The notes below the pieces were generated by a model. That model was not told the origin of the DNA. It saw only the letters and a list, made by a program, of their open reading frames with translations, and did no database searches. This document shows positions 33,225 to 42,336 of a DNA stretch of 64,000 nucleotides, piece after piece. The stretch comes from Comamonas testosteroni TK102. GTDB lineage: Bacteria > Pseudomonadota > Gammaproteobacteria > Burkholderiales > Burkholderiaceae_C. Position numbers and translations under genes: made by a program. Position 1 is the first letter of the stretch, and every line of letters begins with the position of its first letter. The stretch lies in NCBI RefSeq assembly GCF_000739375.1, contig NZ_CP006704.1, forward strand, positions 2,170,001 through 2,234,000. Reading direction: 5' to 3'.

Positions 33225-35234
33225 ATGCAAGGGACGAACGTGCTGTTCGGTCAGATCGCCGTGGTATTCGGCATCGTGATCGCCGGCGTGTGGGCAGCCA
33301 CACAATGGACAGCCGCCGCCCTGGGCTATCAGCTACGCCTTGGCTCGCCCTGGTTCGACTTCTTCGGTACGCCGGTCTATCACCCGTGGCGGCTGTTCGA
33401 GTGGTGGTTCTTCTTCGATGCCTACGCGCCCAGCGTCTTTGACATCGGCGGCGCCATTGCGGGTGGCAGCGGCCTGGTGGCCGTGCTGGTGGCCATCGGC
33501 ATGTCGATCTGGCGCTCGCGGCAATCGCGCCTGGTCACGACCTACGGCTCGGCGCGCTGGGCGAACGCGGATGACATTCGCGAGGCCGGTCTCACGCAGC
33601 CGGACGGCGTGTTCCTCGGCCAGCACGAACGCCAGTACCTGCGCCACGAAGGTCCGGAACACGTCCTGACCTTCGCACCAACCCGCTCGGGCAAAGGCGT
33701 GGGCCTGGTGGTGCCCACCTTGTTGAGCTGGCCCGCGTCCGCCGTCATCCATGACATCAAAGGCGAGAACTGGCAGATCACCGCAGGCTGGCGCTCGCGC
33801 TTCTCGCATTGCCTGCTGTTCAACCCGACCGATGCGAAGTCAGCGGCCTACAACCCGCTGCTGGAGGTGCGTCGCGGCGCCCATGAGGTGCGCGACGTGC
33901 AGAACATCGCGGACATCCTGGTCGATCCCGAAGGCGCGCTGGAGCGGCGCAACCATTGGGAGAAGACCAGCCATGCTCTGCTGGTCGGCGCCATCCTGCA
34001 CGTGCTCTATGCGGGCGAGGACAAGACGCTGCGCGGCGTCGCCAACTTCCTCTCCGATCCGGCTTGCCCATTCGAGCTGACGCTGCACCGGATGATGACC
34101 ACGCCGCATCTCGGCTATGGCCCGCATCCGGTCGTCGCATCGGCGGCGCGCGAAGTGCTCAACAAGTCGGACAACGAGCGTTCCGGCGTGTTGAGCACGG
34201 CCATGTCGTTCCTCGGCCTGTACCGCGACCCTACGGTGGCCGAAGTCACGTCGCGTTGCGATTGGCGGATTGCCGACCTGATCGCGGCCGAGCATCCGGT
34301 ATCGCTGTACCTTGTGGTGCCGCCTTCAGATATTTCGCGGACGAAGCCGCTGATCCGCCTGATCCTCAATCAGATCGGGCGACGGCTGACGGAATCGCTC
34401 GATGGCTCCGACGGCATCGAGCGCCGCCACAAGCTGCTGCTGATGCTTGACGAGTTCCCGGCGCTCGGGCGGCTCGACTTCTTCGAGACGGCACTGGCCT
34501 TCATGGCGGGCTATGGCATTCGCAGCTTTCTCATCGCGCAGTCGCTCAATCAGATCGACAAGGCGTATGGGCAGAACCATTCGATTCTGGACAACTGCCA
34601 TGTCCGCGTGACGTTCGCCACCAACGACGAACGCACGGCCAAGCGGATCTCCGAAACGCTGGGCACTGCAACCGAGCTGCGCGCACAGCGCAACTACGCA
34701 GGCCACCGGCTCGCGCCGTGGCTGGGCCACCTGATGGTGTCGCGCCAGGAGACCGCGCGCCCACTGCTGACGCCGGGCGAAGTGATGCAGTTACCGCCGG
34801 ATGAAGCCGTGGTGATGGTGTCCAGCGTGGCGCCGATCAAGGCCAAAAAGCTGCGCTATTACGCGGACACCAATTTCAAGCGGCGCGTGCTGCCGCCGCC
34901 CGTGCTTGCGGCCGGACGCTATGCCGACGTTCCGCCCTCGCGAGCCGACGACTGGAGCGGGCTGGCGATTCCCGCCGTGCCTGCCGCAGCGGCCACTGCA
35001 CCTACTGATGGCCTGGAGCACTTGGGTTCGGCCGACGACGGCGGACCGCGCCGTCAGCCCGAACTTTCCGAAGCCGTCGCCTACGACCCCGAGCTGGCCG
35101 CGTCCGCAGCCGACCTCGGGTTGCTCGATGACGATGACGACCTGCCGCTTCCCCTTCCTCGCCAGCTTGACCCGGCCATGCAGCGCACGGCCCGGCTGGC
35201 TTCCCTCGACCCCAACGACGGAATCGAGCTATGA
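33225..35234 (+). CDS. traG: Type IV coupling protein TraG/VirD4
   Basis: 669 residues from the ATG at 33225, which follows TTGGAGGCGGG. Two N-terminal membrane helices (IAVVFGIVIAGVWAATQW; IAGGSGLVAVLVAIGMSIW) precede the ATPase. Walker A is APTRSGKGVG (151-160) and Walker B is LLLMLDEFPALGRLDFF near 403-418, with FLIAQSLNQIDKAYG after it. The last about 90 residues are acidic and Pro-rich. It links the RlxS-DNA complex to the Trb pore. First gene of the long traG-copG-trb operon; its stop overlaps the next ATG. Confidence 0.95.
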   Translation: MQGTNVLFGQIAVVFGIVIAGVWAATQWTAAALGYQLRLGSPWFDFFGTPVYHPWRLFEWWFFFDAYAPSVFDIGGAIAGGSGLVAVLVAIGMSIWRSRQSRLVTTYGSARWANADDIREAGLTQPDGVFLGQHERQYLRHEGPEHVLTFAPTRSGKGVGLVVPTLLSWPASAVIHDIKGENWQITAGWRSRFSHCLLFNPTDAKSAAYNPLLEVRRGAHEVRDVQNIADILVDPEGALERRNHWEKTSHALLVGAILHVLYAGEDKTLRGVANFLSDPACPFELTLHRMMTTPHLGYGPHPVVASAAREVLNKSDNERSGVLSTAMSFLGLYRDPTVAEVTSRCDWRIADLIAAEHPVSLYLVVPPSDISRTKPLIRLILNQIGRRLTESLDGSDGIERRHKLLLMLDEFPALGRLDFFETALAFMAGYGIRSFLIAQSLNQIDKAYGQNHSILDNCHVRVTFATNDERTAKRISETLGTATELRAQRNYAGHRLAPWLGHLMVSRQETARPLLTPGEVMQLPPDEAVVMVSSVAPIKAKKLRYYADTNFKRRVLPPPVLAAGRYADVPPSRADDWSGLAIPAVPAAAATAPTDGLEHLGSADDGGPRRQPELSEAVAYDPELAASAADLGLLDDDDDLPLPLPRQLDPAMQRTARLASLDPNDGIEL

Positions 35235-35695
35235 GCCACTACCGCCTCAACCTGTTCATCCAGCCGGAGCATGCCAAGCGTCTGGACGAGCTGGCCGCCA
35301 AGAAAGGCGTATCGAAATCCAGCATCGTCGCGGCGGCGCTCGCATCGTGGCTGTCGCCCGATGCTGCCGACCAGCGCGAGGCAGCGATTGCCAAGCGGCT
35401 TGATCGCCTCTCGCGCCAGGCCGAGCGCATGGAGCGCGACCAGAACATCGCCATCGAAACGCTGGCGCTGTTCATCCGCTATTACCTCACGGTCAGCACG
35501 CCAGTTCCCGAGGCGCACCAAGACGCGGCACGCGCACAGGGCAAAGCGCGCTTCGAGCAGTTCGTTGAACAGTTGGGTCGCCACCTGCTGCGCGGTCGAA
35601 GCCTGGTGCGCGATGTGGTGGAGGAACTGCACCCCGACCCGGCGCGGATGGATGACGCGGCGGCAGTTGCCGAAGCGCAAGAGCGCGCCTCATGA
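35231..35695 (+). CDS. CopG/ribbon-helix-helix family protein of the tra operon
   Basis: 154 residues, start inside the traG stop and stop overlapping trbB. The N-terminus (YRLNLFIQPEHAKRLDELAA then KKGVSKSSIVAAALASWLS) is a ribbon-helix-helix DNA-binding unit. The rest is helical and basic (AIAKRLDRLSRQAERMERD). It is found in this place in related ICEs. It may autoregulate the traG-trb operon or assist the relaxosome; not proven. Confidence 0.8.
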   Translation: MSHYRLNLFIQPEHAKRLDELAAKKGVSKSSIVAAALASWLSPDAADQREAAIAKRLDRLSRQAERMERDQNIAIETLALFIRYYLTVSTPVPEAHQDAARAQGKARFEQFVEQLGRHLLRGRSLVRDVVEELHPDPARMDDAAAVAEAQERAS

Positions 35696-36741
35696 GCGTC
35701 GCACCTTCGTCCTTCGCCACCTCGCTCGACCGCCGCATTCAGATGCTGCGCACGGCGATGGGGCCGCTGATCGCTGCCGCGCTCGAAGACCCGGACGTGG
35801 TGGAAGTCATGCTCAATCCTGATCGCACCCTTTGGGTGGATCGGCTTTCATCGGGCCGCGCACCGATGGGCGTGGAGCTGTCCGAGGCGGACGGCGAGCG
35901 AATCATCCGCCTTGTCGCCGCCCACGTTGGCGCAGAAGTCCATCGCGGCCAGCCGCTACTGTCCGCCGAACTGCCCGAAACCGGCGAACGCTTCGAGGGT
36001 ATCTTGCCGCCCGCCGCGCCAGGGCCGGCCTTCGCGCTGCGGAAGCGCGCCATCGGTGTGATTCCGCTGGAGCGGTACGTCATCGACGGGATGATGACCA
36101 GCGCGCAGGCGGGCTTTCTCGTTCGTGTCGTGCGCGAGCGGCAGAACGTCCTGATCGCCGGCGCCACCAGCAGCGGCAAGACCACGCTCGCCAATGCGCT
36201 GCTGGCCGAGATCGCCGCCACGGGCGACCGCGTGCTGGTGCTCGAAGACACGGTGGAACTGCAATGCGCGGCCCGCGACCACGTTCCGCTGCGCACCCGC
36301 GCAGGCGTGGTGTCGATGACCGAGCTTGTGCGCTCGTCCATGCGCCTGCGGCCTGACCGCGTGGTCGTGGGCGAGGTGCGCGGCGCCGAGGCGCTGGATC
36401 TCATCAAGGTGTGGGGCACGGGCCATCCGGGTGGCATTGCCACGATCCACGCCGGCTCCGCCCTCGGCGCGCTGCTGCGCCTGGAGCAACTGATTCTCGA
36501 AGTGGCGGTGAACCCGCCCCGCGCGCTGATCGCCGAGGCGGTCAACGTGGTGATCCACATCGCCGGGCGCGGACGCAAGCGCCGCATCGAGAGCATCGCC
36601 CGCGTCGTCGGCTTCGACGGCGTGGGTTACCGACTGGCGGATGCGATGGACGCGCCGTTTCCCGAGCTGCCGCCACTTCCCGATGCCGCACCCGCTGCGG
36701 CGACTTCCCCATCCCTCGACCTTTCTGGAGAACTGCCATGA
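35692..36741 (+). CDS. trbB: Conjugal transfer ATPase TrbB (VirB11-like)
   Basis: 349 residues. Walker A is GATSSGKTTLANALL (157-171), the Asp box VLVLEDTVELQC follows, then the Walker B and His-box region RPDRVVVGEVRGAEALDLIKVW and TGHPGGIATIHAGSA. N-terminal domain LEDPDVVEVMLNPDRTLWVDR is typical. The protein forms a hexameric ring at the inner membrane, powering pilus assembly and DNA transfer. First of ten trb genes. A decayed fragment homologous to residues 98-126 and 289-330 lies at 55747. Confidence 0.95.
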   Translation: MSVAPSSFATSLDRRIQMLRTAMGPLIAAALEDPDVVEVMLNPDRTLWVDRLSSGRAPMGVELSEADGERIIRLVAAHVGAEVHRGQPLLSAELPETGERFEGILPPAAPGPAFALRKRAIGVIPLERYVIDGMMTSAQAGFLVRVVRERQNVLIAGATSSGKTTLANALLAEIAATGDRVLVLEDTVELQCAARDHVPLRTRAGVVSMTELVRSSMRLRPDRVVVGEVRGAEALDLIKVWGTGHPGGIATIHAGSALGALLRLEQLILEVAVNPPRALIAEAVNVVIHIAGRGRKRRIESIARVVGFDGVGYRLADAMDAPFPELPPLPDAAPAAATSPSLDLSGELP

Positions 36742-37124
36742 CGCACGTTGATGCTTTCCGTATTTCTGTAAATCCGCTTTCCCGCCGCTCCAGTCCCGCG
36801 CGGCTGGATGGCCTGGCCCGCCCGGCCATGCAAGGCTTGATGCTCGCTGCCTTCATGCTGCTGCTTGCGGGCACTGCACAGGCCGCCGGTTCCTCGATGC
36901 CGTGGGAAGGCCCGCTGCAATCCATCCTTGAATCCATCCAGGGGCCGGTGGCGCGCATCGTCGCGGTCATCATCATCATCGCCACGGGCCTCGCGCTCGC
37001 GTTCGGCGACACGTCGGGCGGCTTTCGCAAGCTGATCCAGATCGTGTTCGGCTTGAGCATCGCCTTCGCCGCGTCCTCGTTCTTCCTGTCGTTCTTCAGC
37101 TTCTCGGGCGGGGCCGTCGTATGA
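36738..37124 (+). CDS. trbC: Conjugal transfer pilin precursor TrbC (VirB2-like)
   Basis: 128 residues, starting in the trbB stop. A long N-terminal leader (GLARPAMQGLMLAAFMLLLAGTAQAAGSS) with an AQA cleavage site is followed by a short mature pilin of two helices (VARIVAVIIIIATGLALAFG; LIQIVFGLSIAFAASSFF) joined by a DTSGGFRKL turn. In RP4 the mature pilin is cyclised by TraF, which is present at 14666. It forms the transfer pilus. Confidence 0.9.
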   Translation: MTHVDAFRISVNPLSRRSSPARLDGLARPAMQGLMLAAFMLLLAGTAQAAGSSMPWEGPLQSILESIQGPVARIVAVIIIIATGLALAFGDTSGGFRKLIQIVFGLSIAFAASSFFLSFFSFSGGAVV

Positions 37125-37393
37125 GTGCCCCGGACACCTTCGCGGCCGGGTTCGAGGTGCCGCTGCATCGCTCGCTCACCGAGCCGATCCTGCTGGGCGG
37201 CGCACCGCGCACCGTGGCGATCGCCAACGGCACCTTGGCCGCCGCTGTCGGGCTAGGCCTGCAACTGTGGATTCCCGGTGTCGTGCTCTGGATCGTCGGC
37301 CATTCGCTGGCGATGCGGGGCGCGCGCGTCGATCCGCAGTTCATGGCCGTGTTCGCGCGGCACATCAAGCACCGCCCGCTGCTGGACGTGTAG
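37121..37393 (+). CDS. trbD: Conjugal transfer protein TrbD (VirB3-like)
   Basis: 90 residues, overlapping trbC by ATGA. VPLHRSLTEPILLGGAPRTV is the conserved VirB3-type start. One long hydrophobic hairpin (IANGTLAAAVGLGLQLWIPGVVLWIVGHSLAM) anchors it in the inner membrane, ending ARHIKHRPLLDV. It works with the TrbE ATPase in pilus biogenesis. Confidence 0.92.
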   Translation: MSAPDTFAAGFEVPLHRSLTEPILLGGAPRTVAIANGTLAAAVGLGLQLWIPGVVLWIVGHSLAMRGARVDPQFMAVFARHIKHRPLLDV

Positions 37394-37407
37394 GGGAGGA
37401 CGCCGCG

Positions 37408-39879
37408 ATGCTGAACCTCGCCGAATACCGCCAGCGACCGGCCTTGCTCGCCGACTGGCTGCCCTGGGCCGGACTGGTGGCACCGGGCGTCGTCTTGAAC
37501 AAGGACGGCAGCTTCCAGCGCACGGCGCGCTTTCGTGGCCCCGACCTCGACAGCGCGACGCAAGGCGAGCTGATCGCCACATCGGCGCGCTTGAACAACG
37601 CGCTGCGCCGCCTGGGTTCGGGCTGGGCGCTGTTCATCGAAGCCGAGCGCCGGTCTGCCGCCGACTACCCGCACTCCGATTTCCCCGAACCGCTGTCCTG
37701 GCTGGTCGATGAAGAACGCCGCGCCGCCTTCGAGGATTCGGGCAACCACTTCGAGAGCGGCTATCACCTGACGCTGGCCTACCTGCCGTCCGAGGAATCC
37801 CGTGCTCGGGCCGCGGGCCTGCTGTACGAAAACCGGCCCACCGAAGGCGTGGATTGGCGCGAGCGGCTGCACGCCTTCGTCGCTGAAACGGATCGCATCT
37901 TCGACCTGCTCGATGGCGTGATGCCGGAGATCGCCTGGCTTGATGACAGCCAGACGTTGACCTACCTGCATTCGACCGTCTCGACGCGCCGCTACCGCGT
38001 CGGCGTTCCCGAAGTGCCGTTCCACATCGACGCGCTGCTGACCGATTCCGCGCTGGTCGGTGGCCTGGCGCCGATGCTGGGCGACCAGCACCTGCGCGTG
38101 GTGTCGGTGCGCGGTTTCCCGACCTCGACCTGGCCGGGGATTCTGGACGACCTCAACCGCCTGGGCTTCGCGTATCGCTGGAGTACGCGCTTTCTGTGCC
38201 TCGACAAAGCCGAGGCGGAAAAAGAACTCGCCCGACTGCGCCGCCAGTGGTTTGCGAAAAGGAAGAACGTCATCGCGTTGCTGCGCGAGACGATCTTCCA
38301 GCAGGAAAGCCCGCTGGTCGATACCGACGCCAACAACAAGGCCGCCGACGCCGATGCTGCCTTGCAGGAGCTGGGCAGCGATCAGGTCGCCTTCGGCTAC
38401 CTGACGGCGACCGTCACCGTCATGGACGCGGACGCCGCCGTTGCCGACGAGAAGCTGCGCATGGTGGAGCGCGTCATCCAGGGGCGCGGCTTCGTCACCA
38501 TCCCCGAAACGCTCAACGCCGTGGATGCGTGGCTGTCGTCCATTCCGGGCAACGCATACGCCAATGTCCGCCAGCCCATCGTCTCGACGCTGAACCTGGC
38601 GCACATGATGCCGGTGTCGGCGGTATGGGCCGGCCAGGAACGCAATGCGCATCTCGATGGGCCGCCGCTGATCGTCACGCGCACAGACGGCGCCACGCCG
38701 TTCCGGCTGGTGACGCACATCGGCGACGTGGGCAACACGCTGGTGGTTGGCCCCATCGGCATGGGCAAGTCGGTGCTGCTGGCGACGATGGCGATGCAGT
38801 TCCACCGCTATCGCGGCTCGCGCATCTTCGCCTTCGACATGGGGCGCTCGATCCGCGCGGCCATCCTGGGCATGGGCGGCGAGCACTACGACCTGGGCGC
38901 GGACGACGAGATCGCCTTCCAGCCGCTGGCGCGCATCGACCGAGAGGGCTACCGCACCTGGGCCAGCGAATGGGTGGAAGGCCGCCTGCTGCACGAAGGC
39001 GCGGCCGTCGGCCCGGACGAGAAGGCGGCCATCTGGTCTGCGCTGGGGAGCCTGGCCAGCGCGCCGGTGGAGCAGCGCACGCTCACGGGCCTGACGGCCT
39101 TGCTGCAATCGAACACCTTGCGCCAGGCACTCGCGCCCTACGTCCTGGGCGGCGCGCACGGCAGGCTGCTGGATGCCGACCACGACCGCCTCGGCACATC
39201 CGACGTGCAGGCGTTCGAGATGGAGGAGCTGATGCACAGCAAGGCTGCTGTGCTCGCGGTGCTGCGCTACCTGTTCGCGCGCTTCGAGGAGCGGCTGGAT
39301 GGTGCGCCCACGCTGCTGATCCTCGATGAAGCCTGGCTGTTCCTCGATGACCCGGTGTTTGCGGCGCGCATCCGCCAGTGGCTCAAGACGCTGCGCAAGA
39401 AGAACGTCAGTGTCATCTTCGCCACGCAGTCGCTCGCGGACGTGAAGGATTCGGCCATCGCGCCGGCCATCATCGAAAGCTGCGCGAGCCGGATTTTCTT
39501 GCCGAACCCGCAAGCGACCGAACCGCAGATTCGCGCGATCTACGAGGGCTTCGGCCTCAACAGCCGGCAGATCGAGATCGTCGCCACCGCGCAGCCCAAG
39601 CGCGACTACTACTACCAATCCCGCCTCGGCAACCGCGTGTTCGACCTCGACCTGGGGCCGGCGACGCTGGCCTTCGCGGGTGCTTCCACGCCGCAAGACC
39701 AGCGCGCCATTGATGAGGTTCTTGGCCGCGTGCCGCAGGACGCCGGCGTGCCCGGCTTCGCGGGCGCCTGGCTGCGCCATCGCGGCCTCGATTGGGCGGC
39801 CGACCTGCTGCCCTCGTTCCCCGGCTACGCGCCGGGTTCCCTCCGTACCGCTGACCACCCCCAGGAGAACCAACTATGA
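37408..39879 (+). CDS. trbE: Conjugal transfer ATPase TrbE (VirB4-like)
   Basis: 823 residues from the ATG at 37408 after GGGGAGGA. The N-terminal CagE/TrbE domain (MLNLAEYRQRPALLADWLPW) is followed by a C-terminal motor. Walker A GPIGMGKSVLLATMAM is near residue 448 and Walker B TLLILDEAWLFLDDPVF near 633, then VIFATQSLADVKDSAIA. It energises pilin extraction and pore assembly. Stop overlaps trbJ. Length and motifs are complete, so the mating pore should be powered. Confidence 0.95.
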   Translation: MLNLAEYRQRPALLADWLPWAGLVAPGVVLNKDGSFQRTARFRGPDLDSATQGELIATSARLNNALRRLGSGWALFIEAERRSAADYPHSDFPEPLSWLVDEERRAAFEDSGNHFESGYHLTLAYLPSEESRARAAGLLYENRPTEGVDWRERLHAFVAETDRIFDLLDGVMPEIAWLDDSQTLTYLHSTVSTRRYRVGVPEVPFHIDALLTDSALVGGLAPMLGDQHLRVVSVRGFPTSTWPGILDDLNRLGFAYRWSTRFLCLDKAEAEKELARLRRQWFAKRKNVIALLRETIFQQESPLVDTDANNKAADADAALQELGSDQVAFGYLTATVTVMDADAAVADEKLRMVERVIQGRGFVTIPETLNAVDAWLSSIPGNAYANVRQPIVSTLNLAHMMPVSAVWAGQERNAHLDGPPLIVTRTDGATPFRLVTHIGDVGNTLVVGPIGMGKSVLLATMAMQFHRYRGSRIFAFDMGRSIRAAILGMGGEHYDLGADDEIAFQPLARIDREGYRTWASEWVEGRLLHEGAAVGPDEKAAIWSALGSLASAPVEQRTLTGLTALLQSNTLRQALAPYVLGGAHGRLLDADHDRLGTSDVQAFEMEELMHSKAAVLAVLRYLFARFEERLDGAPTLLILDEAWLFLDDPVFAARIRQWLKTLRKKNVSVIFATQSLADVKDSAIAPAIIESCASRIFLPNPQATEPQIRAIYEGFGLNSRQIEIVATAQPKRDYYYQSRLGNRVFDLDLGPATLAFAGASTPQDQRAIDEVLGRVPQDAGVPGFAGAWLRHRGLDWAADLLPSFPGYAPGSLRTADHPQENQL

Positions 39880-40631
39880 AATTGCATACCCCCAAGCTCG
39901 CCGCGTTGACCGCCGCCTGCGTGCTCGCATTCGGCATCGCGCAACCCGCCCACGCCTTGTTCGGCGTCGGCGACATCGTGCTCGACCCGACCAATCTGGT
40001 GCAGAACACGCTCACCGCCGTTCGCACGCTGGAGCAGATCAATAACCAGATCCAGCAACTCCAGCACGAAGCGCAGATGCTCATCAACCAGGCGCGCAAC
40101 CTGGCCAGCCTGCCGTCCAGCGTGGTCGGCCAGTTGCGCGCGAACCTGGCGACCACCCAGCGACTGATCGCGCAGGCCAAGGGCTTGGCCTACGAAGTGA
40201 CAAGCATCGACCGCGAATTCGTGCGCCTGTATCCCGAGAAGTACGCCGCCACGGTGAGCGGCAATCAGATGTACCTCGATGCGCAGGAGCGTTGGAAGAA
40301 CACGCTCAACGGCCTGCAAACGACCATGCAGATGCAGGCCCAGGCGTCGCAGAACCTGAGCGACGACGAAAGCGTGCTGGCCGACCTCGTGGGCAAGAGC
40401 CAGTCGGCCGAGGGCGCGCTGCAAGCGATGCAGGCCATGAACCAGTTGCTGGCCTTGCAGGCCAAGCAGTCGATCCAGACGCAGCGGCTCCAGATCACGC
40501 AAGACCGCGCGGCCTCGCTGGAACTGGCGCGGCAGGCGGCGGCCACGGAGCGCGGGCGCGAAGTGACGCGCCGCTTCCTGGGCGAAGGCACGCCGTACAC
40601 GCCGCAGCCCGTCAATTTCTACAACCGCTGA
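39876..40631 (+). CDS. trbJ: Conjugal transfer protein TrbJ (VirB5-like)
   Basis: 251 residues. A signal peptide (LAALTAACVLAFGIAQPAHA) is followed by LFGVGDIVLDPTNLVQNTLT and long helices (LEQINNQIQQLQHEAQMLIN; SQSAEGALQAMQAMNQLLAL) of the TrbJ family. It ends RFLGEGTPYTPQPVNFYNR. It is a minor pilus or pore component in the periplasm, probably at the pilus tip by analogy with VirB5. Starts in the trbE stop. Confidence 0.92.
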   Translation: MKLHTPKLAALTAACVLAFGIAQPAHALFGVGDIVLDPTNLVQNTLTAVRTLEQINNQIQQLQHEAQMLINQARNLASLPSSVVGQLRANLATTQRLIAQAKGLAYEVTSIDREFVRLYPEKYAATVSGNQMYLDAQERWKNTLNGLQTTMQMQAQASQNLSDDESVLADLVGKSQSAEGALQAMQAMNQLLALQAKQSIQTQRLQITQDRAASLELARQAAATERGREVTRRFLGEGTPYTPQPVNFYNR

Positions 40632-40642
40632 CGGAGGCTGCC

Positions 40643-40969
40643 ATGCAACGCACGCCCGTCGTGTTTGCTTTCGCCATTCATGCGCTGGTGCTGGCCGGCT
40701 GTGACCGGCCGCAGCAAGTGTCGGTGAATGCGCTCGCCGCCGACCCGGCCCGGTTGCACGCGCTGCGCGCGCAGTGCCGCGCGGGCGCGCACGACGGCGC
40801 GTTTTGCGCGCAGGTGGCACAGGCCGACCTGCGGCGCTTTCTCTCCGGCCAGGCCGGGCCGAATGAGTACCAGACGCTGGCCGACCTGCCGCCGATCCCG
40901 CCCAGCTTCGATGAACCCGCCGATGGCAGCGCGGCAATCGCTCTGCCTGGGCAGGAGGACTCGCCATGA
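40643..40969 (+). CDS. trbK: TrbK entry-exclusion lipoprotein
   Basis: 108 residues from the ATG at 40643 after ACGGAGG. Lipoprotein signal VVFAFAIHALVLAGCDRPQ, lipobox LAGC. The mature part LAADPARLHALRAQCRAGAHDGAFCAQVAQADLRRFLSG repeats the Cys spacing and pattern of the lipoprotein at 32781. TrbK in RP4 sits in the membrane of the recipient and prevents entry of a second copy. It lies in its standard place between trbJ and trbL. C-terminus is Pro-rich. Confidence 0.75.
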   Translation: MQRTPVVFAFAIHALVLAGCDRPQQVSVNALAADPARLHALRAQCRAGAHDGAFCAQVAQADLRRFLSGQAGPNEYQTLADLPPIPPSFDEPADGSAAIALPGQEDSP

Positions 40970-42318
40970 ACGACGTGACGGTCATCGACCGCTTCCTTGA
41001 CACCTTCTCGCGCTACATCGACTCGGGCTTTGGCCTGTTGCACGGCGAAGTGGCGTTTCTGACCGCCACGCTGATCGTCATCGACATGACGCTCGCCGGG
41101 CTGTTCTGGGCGATGAGCCATGCCACCGGCCAGGGCGAGGACGTGATCGCCAAGCTGATCCGCAAGGTGCTGTACGTCGGCGCCTTCGCCTACATCATCG
41201 GCAACTTCAACTGGTTGGCTGGCATCGTGTTCCGCTCCTTCGCCGGGCTGGGCCTGACGGCCAGCGGCTCGACCCTGAGCATGGAGAACTTCCTGCAACC
41301 GGGCCGGCTGGCGAAGGTCGGCATCGACGCCGGTGCGCCGATCCTGAAACAGATCGGCGACATGGCGGGCTTCCCCGAAGTCTTCGTGAACATCACGCCC
41401 ATCGTCGTGATGTTCCTCGCTTGGCTGATCGTCCTGCTGTGCTTCTTCGTGCTGGCGATCCAGCTTTTCATCACGCTGATCGAGTTCAAGCTGACCACGC
41501 TTGCCGGCTTCGTGCTGGTGCCGTTCGCGCTCTGGAACAAGACCGCATTTCTCGCCGAGAAGGTGCTGGGCAACGTGGTGTCGTCCGGCATCAAGGTGCT
41601 GGTGCTGGCGGTGATCGTGGGCATCGGCTCGGGCCTGTTCGCCGAGTTTCAGGTACAGCCCGCCGAACCATCCATCGACCACTCCGTGGTCGTGATGCTG
41701 GCCTCGCTGACGCTGCTGGCCTTGGGCATCTTCGGGCCGGGCATTGCAACCGGGCTGGTGTCCGGCAGCCCGCAGCTCGGCGCAGGTGCGATGGCCGGTG
41801 CGGCGCTGGGCGCGGCCGGCGCTGCTGTTGCCGTGGGCGCTGCGGCTACGGGCGTCGGCGGCGCAGTCGCCGCCGGGGCGCGCATGGCGCCCGCAGCCGC
41901 CAAGCTGGCCGGTAGCGGAGCGCGTGCCGCCACTGGGGCCGCCAGCAGCGCGCGGTCGGCGTTTCAGGCGGGTTCTGCATCCGCCGGCGGTGGCCTCAAG
42001 GGCGCCGCCGCCGGCGTGGGCAATGTCGCCAAGACCGGCGCGCAGGCGGCCGGGCAGAAGGTGGCTGATGGTGCGCGCTCGATGAAGGAGCGTGTCGCCG
42101 CCGCCTTCCGGCCCGATGACGCCGGATCGGCGTCAGGGGGCGGTGCCGCACAGGCTGCAAACGAGCCAACCCCATCCACCGCGCAACCCGCCTGGGCCAA
42201 GCGCCTGCATCGCAGGCAGCAGCTCACCCATGCCGCGACGACCGCCGCCCACACGCTGCGCGGCGGCGATGGCGGCAGCTCCAGCCAAGGCCCGAGCCTG
42301 CGCGATTCCGATTCCTGA
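40966..42318 (+). CDS. trbL: Conjugal transfer protein TrbL (VirB6-like)
   Basis: 450 residues, start in the trbK stop. Six or more membrane helices occupy the first 300 residues (for example VAFLTATLIVIDMTLAGLFW and ITPIVVMFLAWLIVLLCFFVLAI). A Gly/Ala-rich segment (GAGAMAGAALGAAGAAVAVG) and a basic, disordered C-terminal tail follow. It is the polytopic inner-membrane core through which DNA passes. The family is strongly supported by order between trbK and trbF. Confidence 0.92.
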   Translation: MNDVTVIDRFLDTFSRYIDSGFGLLHGEVAFLTATLIVIDMTLAGLFWAMSHATGQGEDVIAKLIRKVLYVGAFAYIIGNFNWLAGIVFRSFAGLGLTASGSTLSMENFLQPGRLAKVGIDAGAPILKQIGDMAGFPEVFVNITPIVVMFLAWLIVLLCFFVLAIQLFITLIEFKLTTLAGFVLVPFALWNKTAFLAEKVLGNVVSSGIKVLVLAVIVGIGSGLFAEFQVQPAEPSIDHSVVVMLASLTLLALGIFGPGIATGLVSGSPQLGAGAMAGAALGAAGAAVAVGAAATGVGGAVAAGARMAPAAAKLAGSGARAATGAASSARSAFQAGSASAGGGLKGAAAGVGNVAKTGAQAAGQKVADGARSMKERVAAAFRPDDAGSASGGGAAQAANEPTPSTAQPAWAKRLHRRQQLTHAATTAAHTLRGGDGGSSSQGPSLRDSDS

Positions 42319-42336
42319 TCTTCAAGGAGAACTCCC

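Noticed and set aside
37096..39873. 925-codon minus-strand frame opposite trbE
   Set aside because: Longest frame in the window after the RND pump, but exactly antisense to trbE and made of His/Gln/Arg/Val-rich sequence with no domain.
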